64,000 nt of DNA from Undaria pinnatifida (lineage: Eukaryota > Sar > Phaeophyceae > Laminariales > Alariaceae), in NCBI GenBank assembly GCA_012845835.1, contig JABAKD010000022.1, positions 871,501 to 935,500 of the forward strand, written 5' to 3'. Positions 13,506 to 28,500 of the stretch are shown in pieces. Within the stretch, counting starts at the first letter, position 1; every line of letters begins with the position of its first letter. A program made the translations under genes and the position numbers. The notes beneath the pieces are model-generated. The model was not told the DNA's origin, did not search any database, and saw nothing but the letters and a program-made list of their open reading frames with translations.

Positions 13506-16500
13506 GTTGCCGTGCGCGTTTACCGTGACAGGCGTCTTTTGTTCAGTAAGCAGTCCTATGTCCTACATGAATGACGCACGAGTCATCCCACGTTAGGGGT
13601 GTAGCAGTTTCTAAGAATTTTAAAATAAATTTCTGACATCCTGACGCGAGGAGCCCAACATCTCACAACATCAACACCGTCACCATCACCCCAAACATGA
13701 CTTCGAACACCTTCCTTCCCGCAACCCGACCAAAACTTGCATGCGTCAGCCCTAGTAAAACAGGCGTTTCTCGTAAAGTTTATCTCACACACCGATAGCT
13801 CCGCACGTGAGGAATTTTGAACCGCTCAGAAACGTTTGGCCCTAAGGCTAGAACCTCTCACGCGGGAATGACAAAAGCTTGTGGGAGATCAGCGATATTC
13901 GGTAGGGTGGTTCAGCCCCGCCAGAAGTAGTTTGGCCAAAACGCGCCTGCCCTATCGTACCACGCCGTCACGTAACGCACGTTACCGACCTGCTGTGGGG
14001 GCTGCACCGTGGCATCACTGACCTCGAGGGACTTCTGGAGAGCCTTTTCAGGCCCGTTGTCGGGGTGTGCGAGCACAGCTTCGAGCATCTTGCGGTGGGC
14101 GATAGCTCTCTCCTCCCCCTTCTCCGCCCAATCCTTGAGCCACTGCTCGATACGCTGCTCCTCCAGCTGAAACCACACACACGAAAAAATAAACAAAAAA
14201 AAACGAGGTCGAAACGTGAGTGGGTCACACGAGTGGCAGCTGAAGAGACGCGCGCCAAGCTCTACGGTTGCACCTACATGTTTATGCTGGGTGAAGCCGG
14301 AAATCCTACATGCATTTTGAAGCCAGGTATATGCGCAGTCCGACCGATTACTATGCTGTTGCGATAGTAACAAATGTCTATCAGCGCGAGATTTTATTAT
14401 AGCAAGAACTACACCTCAGATTTGTTGTCCCATTATTTTTTTCTACTTTATCTTGCGGAGATTATGTTGTCACCTTTTCGGCAGCAGCAAGCTTCCTTCG
14501 TTTCGCCTCGGCGGCCACCCGGTCGCGTTCACGCCGCCGATAGCATAAAATCTGCAGGAAACAATGTACGGCAAGGGTACGGGCATGGGCAAAATGTGAG
14601 GGCGAGGTTAAGGTTAAGGTTGAGGGTAGAGGGTAGAGGGTAAGGATGAGGGCAGGGGTAACGGTATAGATAAGGGTATGGACAAGGGTATGTGTAAGGA
14701 GGGGGTAAGGGTAAGGGTGTGGGGCGTGGGTAGGAGCAAAAGCGAGCGTTTGATTGAGGGGAAGGGGAAGGGGAAGGGAATGAGAAGATACAAGGGTAAG
14801 GGCAAGGGTAAGGGTAAGCGTAAGGCTGAGGGTAATAGCAAAGGGAGGGGTAAGGGTAGAGATAGGACTAAGGGTAAGGGGAAAGGGTAATATTTGAGGG
14901 GTAACTGTTGGTGTAAAGGTGAACGATAAGGGTGAGTTCAAGGTTAAAGGAAAGGGTAAGGGTGGGGATAAGGGCGGGGATCTCCACTGCGCGTAACATT
15001 ATGTCTTTACGGCGCACATAATACGCACCCACACGCCTCGTTCTCCCTCACAACAGGCGGCGAGATGCAATCGGTTCGGTTCTCGGTCTGTGGTGATCCC
15101 TTCTACATGCGAGACGGCACCTTGAATTTTTCGTGGGCAGTGTGCTCTTCCATCATCCTGGTCTGCTCCTGAATCTTCCTCTGCTCCTTGAACCACTCCG
15201 ACAGCTCGCGCTTGTACACTTCCGCCTCCCGCGCCTGTTTGTCCAGGAGCTGCTTCATCTCCGCCTCCGCCTGTCCCGCGACAGAAAGTATAGCAGGCGT
15301 CGATTTATTGACCCACATAGCGCTGCACGCTATGTCGTGAGAAAGAACTACTTGAAAAAAAAATGTGGGACAGGTTTTGAACTCGAGGAACGGGGTAAAA
15401 CCCCCCAGGAACCAAACCCATGTTTGGGTTTGGGGAATTAACTCCTTGGAAATAGCGTGGGGTAGACGCTGCTGGTACAACTCGGAAGAGGTCCGAGTCT
15501 TGCCTTGACCTGCCACTTCTCTCGTCGGAGAATCTCACTGGCAGCCAAGTTGTGCCGCGGGGTGGTGTCACCTCCTCCCCCCTTTCCCCATCATCTCACG
15601 CGAGGTCTTCCCCACACCACCCTCTCAACATCCAGGGCGGACACCGAAGATGAAAAAAAACAACACTTAAGCTTAAATGAAACGCACACATGGCAAGGTG
15701 TTACTAAGCCGACCCTCCCTTCCAACTACTTCTTCTACTGCAGTACCATATCCCTACCCATTTTTCAAGATGGATGAAACGATTTCGTTTGCTTCTCCTT
15801 TGCTTTTCGGGTGGGGTTCTCCTGGTTCTTCACAACCTTCCCCCCCCCCCCCCCTCGCTGCCCCCCCACCCCCCTCCCAACCCTACTACTACGGCACTGC
15901 TACGTATCCCGGCTCTCTTTCCGAAGACGAGGTATCATGCTTACCTCCTCCACTGCAATTCTCCTCTGCTTCTCCTCTTCTGCTTTTCGGGCGGCTCTCC
16001 TGGTTCGCCACAACCGTTGCAGCATGCTCGACGCTTTGTGGCGGTTCCGGTACTCCATTCTGCCGTTGTCATTGCATCGAGCCGTGTGTGGTGTAGTGGT
16101 GTATGAAAAGCACCAAACACAGGGGGAACGGGGGGGGGTGATATGAGTTGTGTTGCCTCCTGGGCTCTCGGAACGTTGACGCACGGCCGGGGCGACGAAA
16201 CCGAGGCTTGGCCATCAACCGGGGGGGAAAAACAGCAGAGGAGAGCGGGGGGGGAGCGCACTCACCACAATAATTATATGAACCACCACACACACGGCCG
16301 GAGAGCGGGGGGGTAGCGCACTCGTTTGTCGCATGACTTAGTCATTTGACTATTGGCCACGCATCCCCTTTGAGGAGGAGCACCGCCCCTGCGCCTAGCA
16401 GAGACACCGCCAACATTTGTGCGCTGAGTGCATTTCTTCCCATATACGTGGTACTGCATTCAAAACGAAGTGCTTATGTTATCTACTATGTCTTTGGCCG

Positions 16501-19500
16501 TCTGTGTCCACCATCTATCTCCTGGGGGCAAATAAACTGGGAACGCGTTGAGACCCCATCTTGATGTTGACCGATGGATACTATTAATACAAGTGTTCTT
16601 GTGGTTTTATCGCCACCTGTTTATCACAATTCCACTCTTGGTATATAAAAACACATTCGCGTAACGACGCATCAATCAACAGGAACAGCGGGTACGCCGG
16701 TTTAAGAGCACCCGGGATGATAGATTCCGGGATTTTAGAGCGGGAAAATCGGTACGTCCCGCCTATACTAAACGCTACGAAGTGCATATGTCCCACTACA
16801 GATAAGAGCGCTGAAGTACATGTATCCCACCACAAACAAGAGCGCTGTGTAGTGAATAGCGTTTGTTTTGGCTCGGTGCGGGGTGCACTTAGGTCGGACT
16901 ACTCGGACTACCCACTGCTAAATCCCGTTGCCGGTTAGGCGACGGGTGAAAGGTTCGGGGCAGGTCGTTCCATACATCTACTCCATGTACGTAAAACACG
17001 CGGCGTACACACGTAAACACGCATACGTCCGGCGTCTTCTAAGCGGTGAGTATCCCGCCTGACGTGCCCGAACATACAAAACGGCGGAACAGCCCGTTGC
17101 CATCGAGAGGGCGCGTGGGGAATTCGAGGCCCATCGGCCTCTTCATCCTTGTAGCACACATGCTGCACATTCATGTTTTATAAGTGTTCGAACCGGCTAC
17201 CATGTGTCCCCGCTCTTGCGACTCACCTCTCTACTTCGGCGTCTACGAGGGCCATCTCACGATCGAAATGCTCCTGCCGCCGTCAACCGCAACAAGTGAG
17301 ACGCGCGTGGTGGGTGAGCGGTTAGCGGATAGTCATGTTTTATTGTTTCCCTCGGTTTTCTTGTCTCGCTGGGGATGTTTGTGGGTGGTCGATGTTGAAC
17401 CTCATGGTACATGTTAGATGGCAAGCAAAAGCAATACCACTCTGTCCGTATCAATAAGCAATCTTTGGAATTTAAATCGAACTGAAATAATGCATATATT
17501 TGCGGACAGAGTGGTGTAGTTTTTATTATTAAAAAAATTACAGTCTAGTACGGAGTGGCCGCTAGGACTAGCCCAAGCAAGCTTGCTTTTGCCGACGTTT
17601 TGGCCCGACTAGTCCAAGCAGGCTTGCTTCTAGCTGACAGCAGGCGACCGCAGGCGACGTGCGCAACGGACTAATAGTTCGAAGCAGGTGACGCATGCGT
17701 CTGCCATTTCGGCGCGATTAGCCTCTAGTATTGACAGCACACGACAGAAAACCTACGGGCATCTTGACCAAGTCTTGTCAACTGACAGCACGCGACACCT
17801 TCCTTGGCACCCAGTTCGCCACATAACAGAAGGGGGAAAGATCCTGCTCTGGTCTGTCTTCGTGCTGTTGCTGTTGTTGCTACTGCTGCTGGTACTGTGC
17901 TGCTGCACGACTGTGTCTGTAGCTGACTGCTGCTAGACTCTGGTGCGCGGTGCGCGTGTGTGTTGTTGTGTTCTGCGTTCACCAGGATACCAGGCAGACT
18001 CGTATGCATACTCTATCTATAGTGCGTGGGGGACTCGCAACCATGCCAGTATGTGCCGCCCCAGAGTACCTGCACCATTCAGAACCGGCACTATTGGGAA
18101 TACAGTTGCCATACGCAGTTGCTATGAAGAGAGTTCCAGTCGTGCCAAGCTTGAGAGCAGTGACACTATTAAACCTGCACTTTTTTGTTTTTGTTTTTCA
18201 ACAATTCTACTTTCCAGCTTCTGGACAAGCCGTGGTCACAGGTGTTGTCCCTTCTCCCCCCTCGGTTCTTTCCTTCAGTTTTTATCGCGCATGGGGTTCA
18301 GCAATCCCACTGCTCGTCGATTTTTCATCGAGTGAGTGTTGCTAACTCACACGCTGTCGCGCTTTCCGCAAGTCAGTTTGTGCACAAGAAAAAGTCCCCA
18401 CGAATGTATACGAGTATGCACTCGGGGGGCTTCCAACGCACGAAACTGATCTATACCCGGTTCGAAAATAACCTGATACGCCACCGGGGCGACCGACTCT
18501 GTAGATAGGCGGTACTTTGTCAGCAACAACAACAAATGTACACATACATTCAGGCAAAACTCCACCTTGGCACAACACCAGACAACATCACAAGAAGAAA
18601 AGAACGCGGGGGAACGGGGAAAGGTCGTGCCCTGTTTTTCTCATCTCTGATCTGCCCTGTTGCTGCTACTGCTGCTCTACTGCTGTATGAGTGTGCCCGC
18701 AACTCTGCCTGCTGCTCTGATGTGGTCTGTGTGTGATTTTATGTGTCTCGTCATATTTTATCTACATGGGGCTCCCAACAATGCCGGCATGCGCCAGCCC
18801 AAGACCAGCACTGAGTGGGATCGGCACTGTTGGAAAAGGGTTGCTGTACATAGTTGCTACCACTAAGTGTTGCAGTCTTGCCTAGTGATTTTGCAGGCAT
18901 TGTAGAGAGCAGTGGCACTATTCAACCTGCGCTACAGACGCGTGCTATACCTATTATTGCGTGCGTTACCTGTGACTCCCTTTTCGCCTTGCGACGCCCC
19001 CGGGATTTCACGTTACACACATCCCGAACGGGAAGCTTGTACCTATTACTGTTTGAGTACGTACTATTTGTCAGCGTTTGGCCGCAAAAGAGTCGCCATC
19101 TTTTGAACGTTTATAGTTCGCCTCATTTTAATCTTTTGTGGCTTTCCGCAGCATAAATGGTTATTTTGGTGTCCACAGGATGTAGTTTTTGCTGCTGTAC
19201 GTAGCTGTACGATACGATAGCTGTTCCCGCTTCATTGGCGAAAACGCTTTGAGTGCTTTACTCGTAACTTTTGACTTTTTCGGCCATGTTTCGCTGCTGC
19301 TGCTGCTGTGACTTGCCTGTAGCAAGTGTGCTATGCTAGATTGTTTGGCGCTTTTCGCTGCTGTGGCCAGCGGCTTTTCTTCTACTACTGTCAGTTTTTG
19401 CGTCCTGTGTATCCACCATTATTTTAACACAGGTCCCCAGCGTTTTAACACAGGTCCCAAGCGTTGCGTTTTAACACAGGTCTCCAGCGTTATAAGGTAA

Positions 19501-22500
19501 ACCGTGTCTTACACACGAACCAAACAGACGAAAAGAAAAGGTTAACGAGTCGACTATTCAGTCAGGTTGATCTGGGCCTTCTTGTTTGTCGCGCCGCTCT
19601 GATTAGTATTCAAAAAAAGGAAAAACTAAACTTCAGCTGTGAGATCGACCAAAAAAGATTTTTATCCGAATTCGAAGGAAAATCTTATATAGTGCCGGTA
19701 TGTGCCAGCCAACAACACCGGCACTTTACAGGACAACTGCACTATAGTGTATAATACCGATACTTGGTACTGGTAGTGAAGCGGGTTGCATTTATGCCAA
19801 TCGATTACACCGGCACAATACAGGAATTAGGCACTATTCAACCGGCACTATACGGAGACCTTCACTGCACTATTCTACAGATTATAGGAAGGTTTGTGGT
19901 GGGTAGCCCCCACCCCCCCCCGTCTAAAAAACGCCAACCTGAAGTATGCACCGCGCTCTTTTGCGGCCGATACTCCCCCTGACGATCCTCTGCAAGCCCG
20001 TGGCGGCGAGATGCTTGGTTTTCATCCAGCCCAGGAATTTTCTTCGTTCCGTTGCTCCACGGTAGGCCGCCTATGCACGCACACACACATGTTGACACAT
20101 ACCTGGTTGAAATAACTCAAAACGGTTGGAGTAAACCACGATGGGTTGGCATTGATTAACCTGGTTGACACAAATTTCGCTCCGCGATAGGCCGACTGTG
20201 CGCACACACGCGTACATACAACATACAATCTGGTGCCTGGTACATGGCCGGTTGAAAAAATCAACATATCACAGGTATGGTCGAAATAAGGCAACACCGT
20301 CGAAAACATCGAAACAAATTGGTTGAAATAAACCTACCGGGGCACTAGAGGGGAACATGTTGAACAATAGCGGGACAATAACGGGACAATAGCGGGACAA
20401 TGCCGGGACAATACCGGGACAATGCCGGGACAACGGAGGACGGGCCAAGTACAGCACCTACCTGCGCTTTGATGACTCTCCGCACAAGCTGACGAACGAA
20501 CTCCGTGAGTAGCCTTCCCTGATACCCTCGATACACTCGCTGAATCGTCTCGATCGCTTTGCAAGCGATCGCACGCCTGGGTTTTCCCGCGTGTGTGCGT
20601 GTCCCGCGTACGCGAAGCATTGCATATCGCGTGCAAACAAGCATTCACGCGTGTTCACAAGCGGAGGTATACGGTGGTGAATAACAACGATCGGTCGCCC
20701 GCGGCTGGGTGTTCCTTCGGGAAGGTGGCGGTGTATTCGGGGCATCTGTTGCCAAGGTGCCCATTTAAACGTTTTCGGCCACGCATCTAAGCAGTTTGTT
20801 TTATCGACGAGTGTTGCTGGCTGGGTCTATCGGTTGCGTTCGTGTCGTTGTGAGTTTAGCTTTTCGGAGAGGTGTAGCGCTCCCCTCTCCCTTGCGACTC
20901 TGTGCCTAACGGAATGTTCTGTTCTTGTTGTTGTCGTGCTCACATCAGACCAGTCTAGTCGTCGCAGTACAGGCTCCTACGAAAATTGCCCTGGAGCGGA
21001 CAAATACCCCAGCAAGAACTCATTACAAGACAGAACAAAACATACACAAAAGAGTGCTGACACACAGCGTTTGCCCATGTTTTCTGTGTTCCCTTTTGCT
21101 CGTTTGCTCATGTTTTCTATTTTCCTTTTTGCTCACGCCATGGAACACGAACCAAATTGCCAAAATTGTGTATACATCTATTTGACCTGAAGCTGTGGGA
21201 AATCCCCCTCCCTCCCCCCACTCCCTCTTGTTCAAACCCAGACCCCCACGCCCTTAAAAACTCCGCCCTCCCCTCACCGGTTGTACGACTTACAGGATAC
21301 ACTTGATAAACTGATGCATTTCCTTCCACAGCTGTCAGATTTTGTCCCCCTCAAAAACGGGTTTTACAGTTTCCGCGCACAGACGGACTAACATCACCCT
21401 GTTGACCCTGGTACAAGCTACACTGTAGTTCCAAGGGGAGTCGACGACCTATATCCTTGATGAGGACACACAACCCGTAATACGCGCGATCGGAGTATCA
21501 CACACAGCTTGCAAATATGAGTTTCGACAAAATCTTCGATCTCACAGCTGGAGTGTATTTTTATTTTCATAATATATACTGGTAAGATCACACTGCGTAC
21601 GTATCAACTCAGACGTATCTCATCGCGGCGGCCAGAAATTGCGGGGGAGTTTTTCTCCGCACACACGGTGACGTCTTCAAAACAAAAGCATTACAAACGT
21701 TTCTACGACAACCCCACCCCCCTATTGCCCTCTCCCCCTCCCCTCATGAAAATACCAACCCCCTTGCCTCTGGAGGGCTCGAAAGGCAGAGGAGCTGTTG
21801 CCCTTGAAGAATCTTCCCCCTATGCTCGTCATCAGCCGAACACAGTGTTTCCTTCGTCTCACCAAACGTTTCCATATCTCCATCCTCACAAACACGGCCC
21901 TGCGATGGGTGTTGCTCAAGAATCTGGCGGCATTCCATTCGGCATAGCGGCAGGGGAATGGAGACGGGGTCGAGGCAGGGGTGTGCGGGGGGGGGGGGGG
22001 GAGAACGGAAGACGTTTCCTTGATTTTCGACCCCCAAACAGCATACAGAGTATCAATTGAATGGTTGTGTGCCATAAACGCTTCTTAGGGTTAGGGTTAG
22101 AATGAGACAGGGGGGGTTGAAGGATTCAGAACCCCTGCCTGAAAAGCCTCCATGAAGGAAAGACGGGAAACACAAAAAAAAAAGCTTACGAGGTGCTCAG
22201 ATTTCAAGTCGTTTGTAGGGGGTGCAACGAGGCGATTGTTTGTATTTCCCCATTGCATTGTGTCGTAGCACCTACGACGTGAAGGTAACCCTCTGAGATG
22301 GATGTTTTTTAAGGACGCACAGGCGTTGCGTACGTTCGTTCTGGCTGCATAACACGACCGCCTTTTTGGCACCCCCGGAAGCAAGGTGTTCCAGTAACAG
22401 GCGTTTGATATCAAGACTTAACCTCAGGTTGTTTTCCTCTATCGGTGCGATTAAGGCGTTGCTATATTGTCATTCTTCCTTAACCCCCCCCCCCCCCCCC

Positions 22501-25500
22501 CAATGCAAGCTCTAGCGACAGTAATCAAAAAGCTGTCCGGCCCTACCTTTGGGGGCGGCTAACTCTTTGCGCGATTCGAATGTCTTGCTCCAAGCTCGTT
22601 TTTTGGGGTGGGAGTTTAGAGCTCGTCACGCGAGAGAAGCCATAGAAAATGTAGGTATTCCTACCGCTACGGCCTTTACCACGGTGCGCATCAGATGCAC
22701 CACACGCGCTAAGCAGGACGATACTTGGAGGAGGCGTGTTACGATAGGGGTTGCGCTTCTTGGATACTGTTTTTTTCGGTTGACGGGGGCGCCTTGACCC
22801 AAAAATTGTCGAAAAAATAATTCTTGTTTTGCAATATGAACATTTTTCGGTATACCTGGGCCATGGGATGGTTTTCAAGACCGGGTTGCACCTTTTTTTG
22901 TTTTTTCTGAGAAAAAAAAATTGGCTTTGGGTGAGGCGTAGAGCTCCTGAAGCATACACCTTCAGAAGGCAAATGCTGCACAGATCGATTAACACCACCC
23001 TGTTGTTGTTGAGCCTGTTACAAGCTACGCTGTAGTTCTAAGGGGAGTCGCCGACCTATGCATACCCTTAATGAGGACGCACGGCACCCAGTAATACGCG
23101 CGGTCGGTGTAACGCACACAGCTTGCAAATATGAGTTTCGACGAAATCTTCGATCTCACAGCTGGAGTGTATTTTTATTTTTTCATAACATTCACCTTGG
23201 AGAGAGCTCCTCACGCGAGGACCCTCATAAATATATGCGATGTACCAGGGTATACTTGCCGTAGCACGCGTCAGGACCGACCCGTAGGGTCCATTCCTAA
23301 CGAACACAAAAAAGAATGTTAGGATTCTTGACAAAAAAAGAAAAGTGACATTTTCACAAATTGTGGATTTTCTCAGGAATTCTGAATTTGAATAGCTTTG
23401 AAAAAACATCCATAAAAAAAATTGATGTCAGGAATGCTGGAACAAAAGAAGTGATTTGGAAAACGTGACAGTTCAGAATTTCTTAATGTCATGAATCGAA
23501 AAAAGGATTTAAAAAAAAGATAATGCCAGGATTCCTGACACACAAAAGTGATTTAAGAACGCTACATTTCAGAATTCAAAATGTCAGGAATCGTGATTTT
23601 TTTCCCGTTCGATAGGAAACAATCCCTTACATGGAGATGGCCGCTTCGTTCCGCTTGTCTCTGCGCTTCTTCTCCACAAACGCCAGCAGAATGGGTTCGA
23701 AGAAAACATCCTCGATCGCGTATGTCCACGTCCCCCGATCTCTTAGGCCGAACCGCCTGGCAGGCCTCAAAAGGTCTTTCAAAGGTCGCTGCCGCAGCAT
23801 CAGCTTCAATAACCTCATGTTCATCTTTTTTTCGGGAAAGGGCGGGGCGAGCGTTCCGACACGTGGTGCTCATCAAAATGTTTGTTGAAACTATGGCACC
23901 GTGGTTACGGCACTGCGGTTACGGCACCGCGGTTACGACACCACCACGGTTACGGCACCGCGGTTACGGCACCGCGGTTACGGCAGCGCGGTTACGGCAG
24001 CGGGGGGTAGGGAGGTACTCACTTCATGCATAGCAGTGGTCTTAACTCCTTGGGAACGAACTTCAGACACAAAGAATTCAAAAAAAAAAAACTTACCGAT
24101 TACAGCGTCGGCCACGAGAAGCAATCCCGAGCTGTTGGCGCAGGAGAGTCTGATGTATTCGAACTGCAAGGCAGGAAGCTGTGAGGCGAGCGTGAGGCAT
24201 GGCGCTAGTCGCGGATTGCCTCAAGCTTTTCCTAGACGCGTGGTTGCTACGTCGCGCTCATCGCTTTTTAGTCTGTACCAATGGGCCTCAAACGGGTAAA
24301 TACCATTGACCCTTGCACCCCTACAAGGAGCACGCCGGATGTTTGTTAACCAGGCATACATATCGCGCGCACCAAGCGTGATTCGTCTCGAGGTGTTTGA
24401 CGAGTCGCGCCCGGGGGCCGGGGTGGGGGGGGGGGGGGGCGGGCTCAGTTTGTGCATGGCCGTGGTCGTATGATCATAGACCCTCGCATCCCTACTATGC
24501 CGGGACGGCGCACGTGGGGTTTTCACCAACCAGGTAGACATTGCTCGCACCAAGCGCGAAGCACCGTGAGGTGCTTGGCGAGTCGCGTGACGGGTGGACT
24601 GCATTCTTCCAAGAACTGCTCGTAAGACGGACTTCGGCACCTTGTACCTACTTTTCTAGCTTATGGATGACAGCGCCAACGAGTTACTTTGTTTTCTGGT
24701 GTGGCCATTCCAGAGACAGGGGGGGGGGGGTGGGGGGGGGGATTAGAGCCTCTGATTCCAGCGGCTTGGGCGGGCGGGGCCACTCGCGTGAGTGCCTACC
24801 CCCTGATTTTCAAGGTGCAAGTGTTTTGTGCTGTATAGAGTAGCAATTAGGTCTGACGATGGAACTGAGCCGTTCCACAGCAGGGGTGCACTAGGTTCTA
24901 ATCAGATTCTAACAAGTATTTGAGGTCCTCGCATGAGGAACTCAATGAGCATCTCACCCGATACTACATGACTTCGAAGGCATTCGTTCGCACAATCCGA
25001 CCAAGCCAAGCTTATACACGCCTTAGTCCTAGAACAACATATATAACTCACTCGTGAAATGACTTGACTAATGACTAACCCGTAGTTCCTCGCACGAGGA
25101 GCTCAATTGGCCAGGGACGTTTTGGCGAAATCATACAGCTGCGGCCCCTACGGTGGGATGACTCAATACTTCCAAGTACCAAAAAGAGGAGAGCAGGTGT
25201 TCGATCTCAGTTTTGACCTAAATATTATAAGGCTCCTCGCTTAAGGATCTCCGTGCCTCGCCCAACAACTTCAATATTGAAAAAATAGACTGCTGATTAG
25301 TCCCTAGAGGTGTCTACGCAGCTGGTGCGGAAACGCGTGCTGGTGACTCAAGATGGTGACACAGAACTCTCTTGTATTATCCACAGCCGTCGAGCCTGAC
25401 TCGGCCTCCTATGGAGCAAAACAACGAGTGACAGCTCATGGCAAATCATGCCCGGACACATCCGGCCAAATAGTCCCCTTACACCATATACATGAATCCC

Positions 25501-28500
25501 TTACCAACGTACGTAACTCCCTCATCCCGCGGTAAGAGTGCAGCAGATTCTAAGAATTTTCTGAGCTCCTAATGCGAGGAATTCAAAATATCAATATCAT
25601 CCATCATCCATCATCATCCGAACCATGACTTCGAAGACATTCTTTCGCGCAACCGCACCGGCATTTTCTGTACGCCAAGTCTTAACACAAACATACTCCT
25701 AAAGACATCGTGCTCTACACTTGTATACATAACCGATAGTCCCACACCTGACGAGTTCAACCGCACTATACAGGCCAGAAAGGTTTGGCCTAAAAACAAA
25801 AAAAAATCAACCCCTACCTACCTACCGCACTATAGAGGGATGGTGAACGTTGCTTGCCGCGGCAGGGGTATGTCACGCTTTTTCGGCCAAACAGTTTTCT
25901 ACATATCACGGGGCATCTCGATTGAGGAACTACCGCAGCATCCTCGGAATCCCGTTTTTTTTTTGTGTTTCTAAAAATTTCATCGCGTGTATATCTGGCC
26001 CAGATGGAATTGGCGACGCGTGCTACGATAGAGGTCCACCAACCATTGTGTTTTTCTGAGGTTCCTCGATTTGGGAGCTTAAGACCTCCCAAAAATTTGA
26101 CTTCGAGAAAATAAAAGCTGCTACGACATACCGGGTGCAAAGTCCCATGGCGCCTAGCTAGTGTACACAACGAGAATCATGAAGAAAAAAACGACGCATT
26201 TCCGACGATTTTGGGTTAAGAAGCCTATTTCCGACGATTTTGGGTTAAGAAGACTATTTCTGACGATTTTGGGTTAAGAAGCCTGTTTCTGACGATTTTG
26301 GGTCAAGAAGCCTCTTTCCGACGATTTTGGGTTAAGAAGCCTATTTCCGACGATTTTGGGTCAAGAAGCCTGTTTCCGACGGTTTTGGGTCAAGAAGCCT
26401 GTTTCCGACGATTTTGGGGTAAGAAGCCTATTTCCGACGATTTTGGGTTAAGAAGCCTGTTTCCGACGATTTTGGGTTAAGAAGGCTATTTCCGACGATT
26501 TTGGGTTAAGAAGACTATTTCCGACGCATTCAGAAAACATTTCGGACAAAAATAGGTGTACCATACACCTCTATCGTAGCATGCGTCTTATTTCATTCGT
26601 GTAACATAGAGTGAACACTATTTGGTCAAATTTGTATCTTCTTTAAGTTGTCTTGTTTGTTTGTTTGTTTGTTTGTTTGTTTGTTTGTTTGTTTGTTTGT
26701 TTGTTTGTTTGTTTGTTTGTTTGTTTGTTTGTTTGTTTGTTTGTTTGTTTGTTTGTTTGTTTGTTTGTTTGTTTGTTCGTTCGTTTGTTTGTATTTGGTC
26801 CTTCGGAGGATGGGACAAATAAAAGGTTGAGCTCACCACACTTTCCAAGTATTTTTTTATACACGCTGTGTGTCAACTTAAACTCGGTCGTATTCGCAAT
26901 CCAATGCTAGCTGGCGTATCCTTCAGTTCCTGTGGAAACTAACTAACGACAGCGCGAGCGAGCGGTCCTTACCGGCGGTCACCGTTGCTACTCCAGCAGC
27001 GTAAGCCGCCGATCGGAGTTTGAGGTGAAGAGTGGAGGCGTGCTATCATGGAGGCATATAGCACTTTGTGGAAAAACTTGTGTGTTCTGAAATTTAGGGA
27101 CGCATTAACCAAATGTCATCGGAAAATTATCAACAATTTGCGCTTTTTTTCGTTTTATACCCAGACCATGGGATTTTGTTTTGTGGAGTATCATATGATA
27201 GCACTTTCGTTTTCCCTCAAAATCAACTCAGTTTTTTGGGGGGAGGTATAGCATCAATAGCATAGACGTATACTATTAATAGTGTAGAGGTATACTATCA
27301 ATAGTATAGAGGCCATCAAGTGAGGAGCATTAGAAAACAAAAGGGTGCACGTCTCTACCCTTAGCGCGCGTCAGTGGAGCGCTCATGAATCGAAGGGAAG
27401 ATTTTCGGGGAGGGGGGGCGTGATATACTCACCTCTAACGTGATATCAGTGGCATTCATTGCGTTTGACCTACTGCATGTATTAATAGGTACGTAATCAA
27501 AAGTGTTGTAAAAACAAACACAAATGCCATCGAAAAACACGAAAAAAAACGACATTATTGGGCATTTTTTTTTAAGCTGAACAGAACCCCGCCAGTCCAA
27601 GATACGTTGGCCGAACCGCGCTAACCGAGCTAACCGAGCTAACCGAGCCAACCGAGCTAACCCTGACGGGACCTAACGATAGAGGTTGGTAGCCCTGGCC
27701 GTTGTGCCACGATACAGAAGAAACACTTCTCGGCAAGAAAAAAATCAACATGACAGGGATCCTTATCCCAAAGCCGTGTTGATGAATGTAATTCATGTTT
27801 TTACATAATATTTTTTTTCATTATACCTAGGCCATGGGATCGATTGCTCATCGGTCTCCGTTTTATTATTTTACTCAAAATCAGTTCTTGGGCGACGGAA
27901 TAGAGTTAAGTGATATGTTTAATTAAGAGACCTCAAGCCGTGCAAAGCGATATCACCGGCACTGTAGAGAGAAGTGGCACTATCCAACCGGCACTATTGG
28001 GGAGACCCCCACTGTAGGTAGGATACAGTTTTCAAGCTGCGCCAAGCGATTCCACCGGCACTGTACAGGGCAGTGGCACTATTCAACCGGCACTGTTGGA
28101 AGCCCCCCACTGTAGGTAGGACACAGATTTCAAATCGTGCCAAGCGATTCCACCGGCACTATAGAGGGCAATGGTACTATTCAACCGGCATTGTAGATGG
28201 AAGTGGCACTATCCAACCGGCACTGTTGGGATCCCCCCACTGAAGGTAGGACACAGATTTTAAGTCGTGCCAACCGATTCCACCAGCACTGTGGAGGGCA
28301 GTGGCACTATCCAACCGACACTATAGAGGGAAGTGGCACTATTCAACCGGCACTGTAGAGGGCAGTGGCACCATTCAACCGGCACTCTCGGGAGCCCTCC
28401 ACTGTCGTGCTAAACGCATGGTTCTACACGCTCAAAATGCCAAACCGGTGGTAAGACCGCACCACTTGATAACCCTTTTCAACCTTTTTTTGGGGGGTCC

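Noticed and set aside
26195-26530. Regular 29-bp repeats considered as a CRISPR array
   Set aside because: Head-to-tail minisatellite without spacers, inside a TIR element.
26618-26910. Four overlapping frames of repeated CLFV or NKQT
   Set aside because: Pure translation of the TTTG microsatellite.
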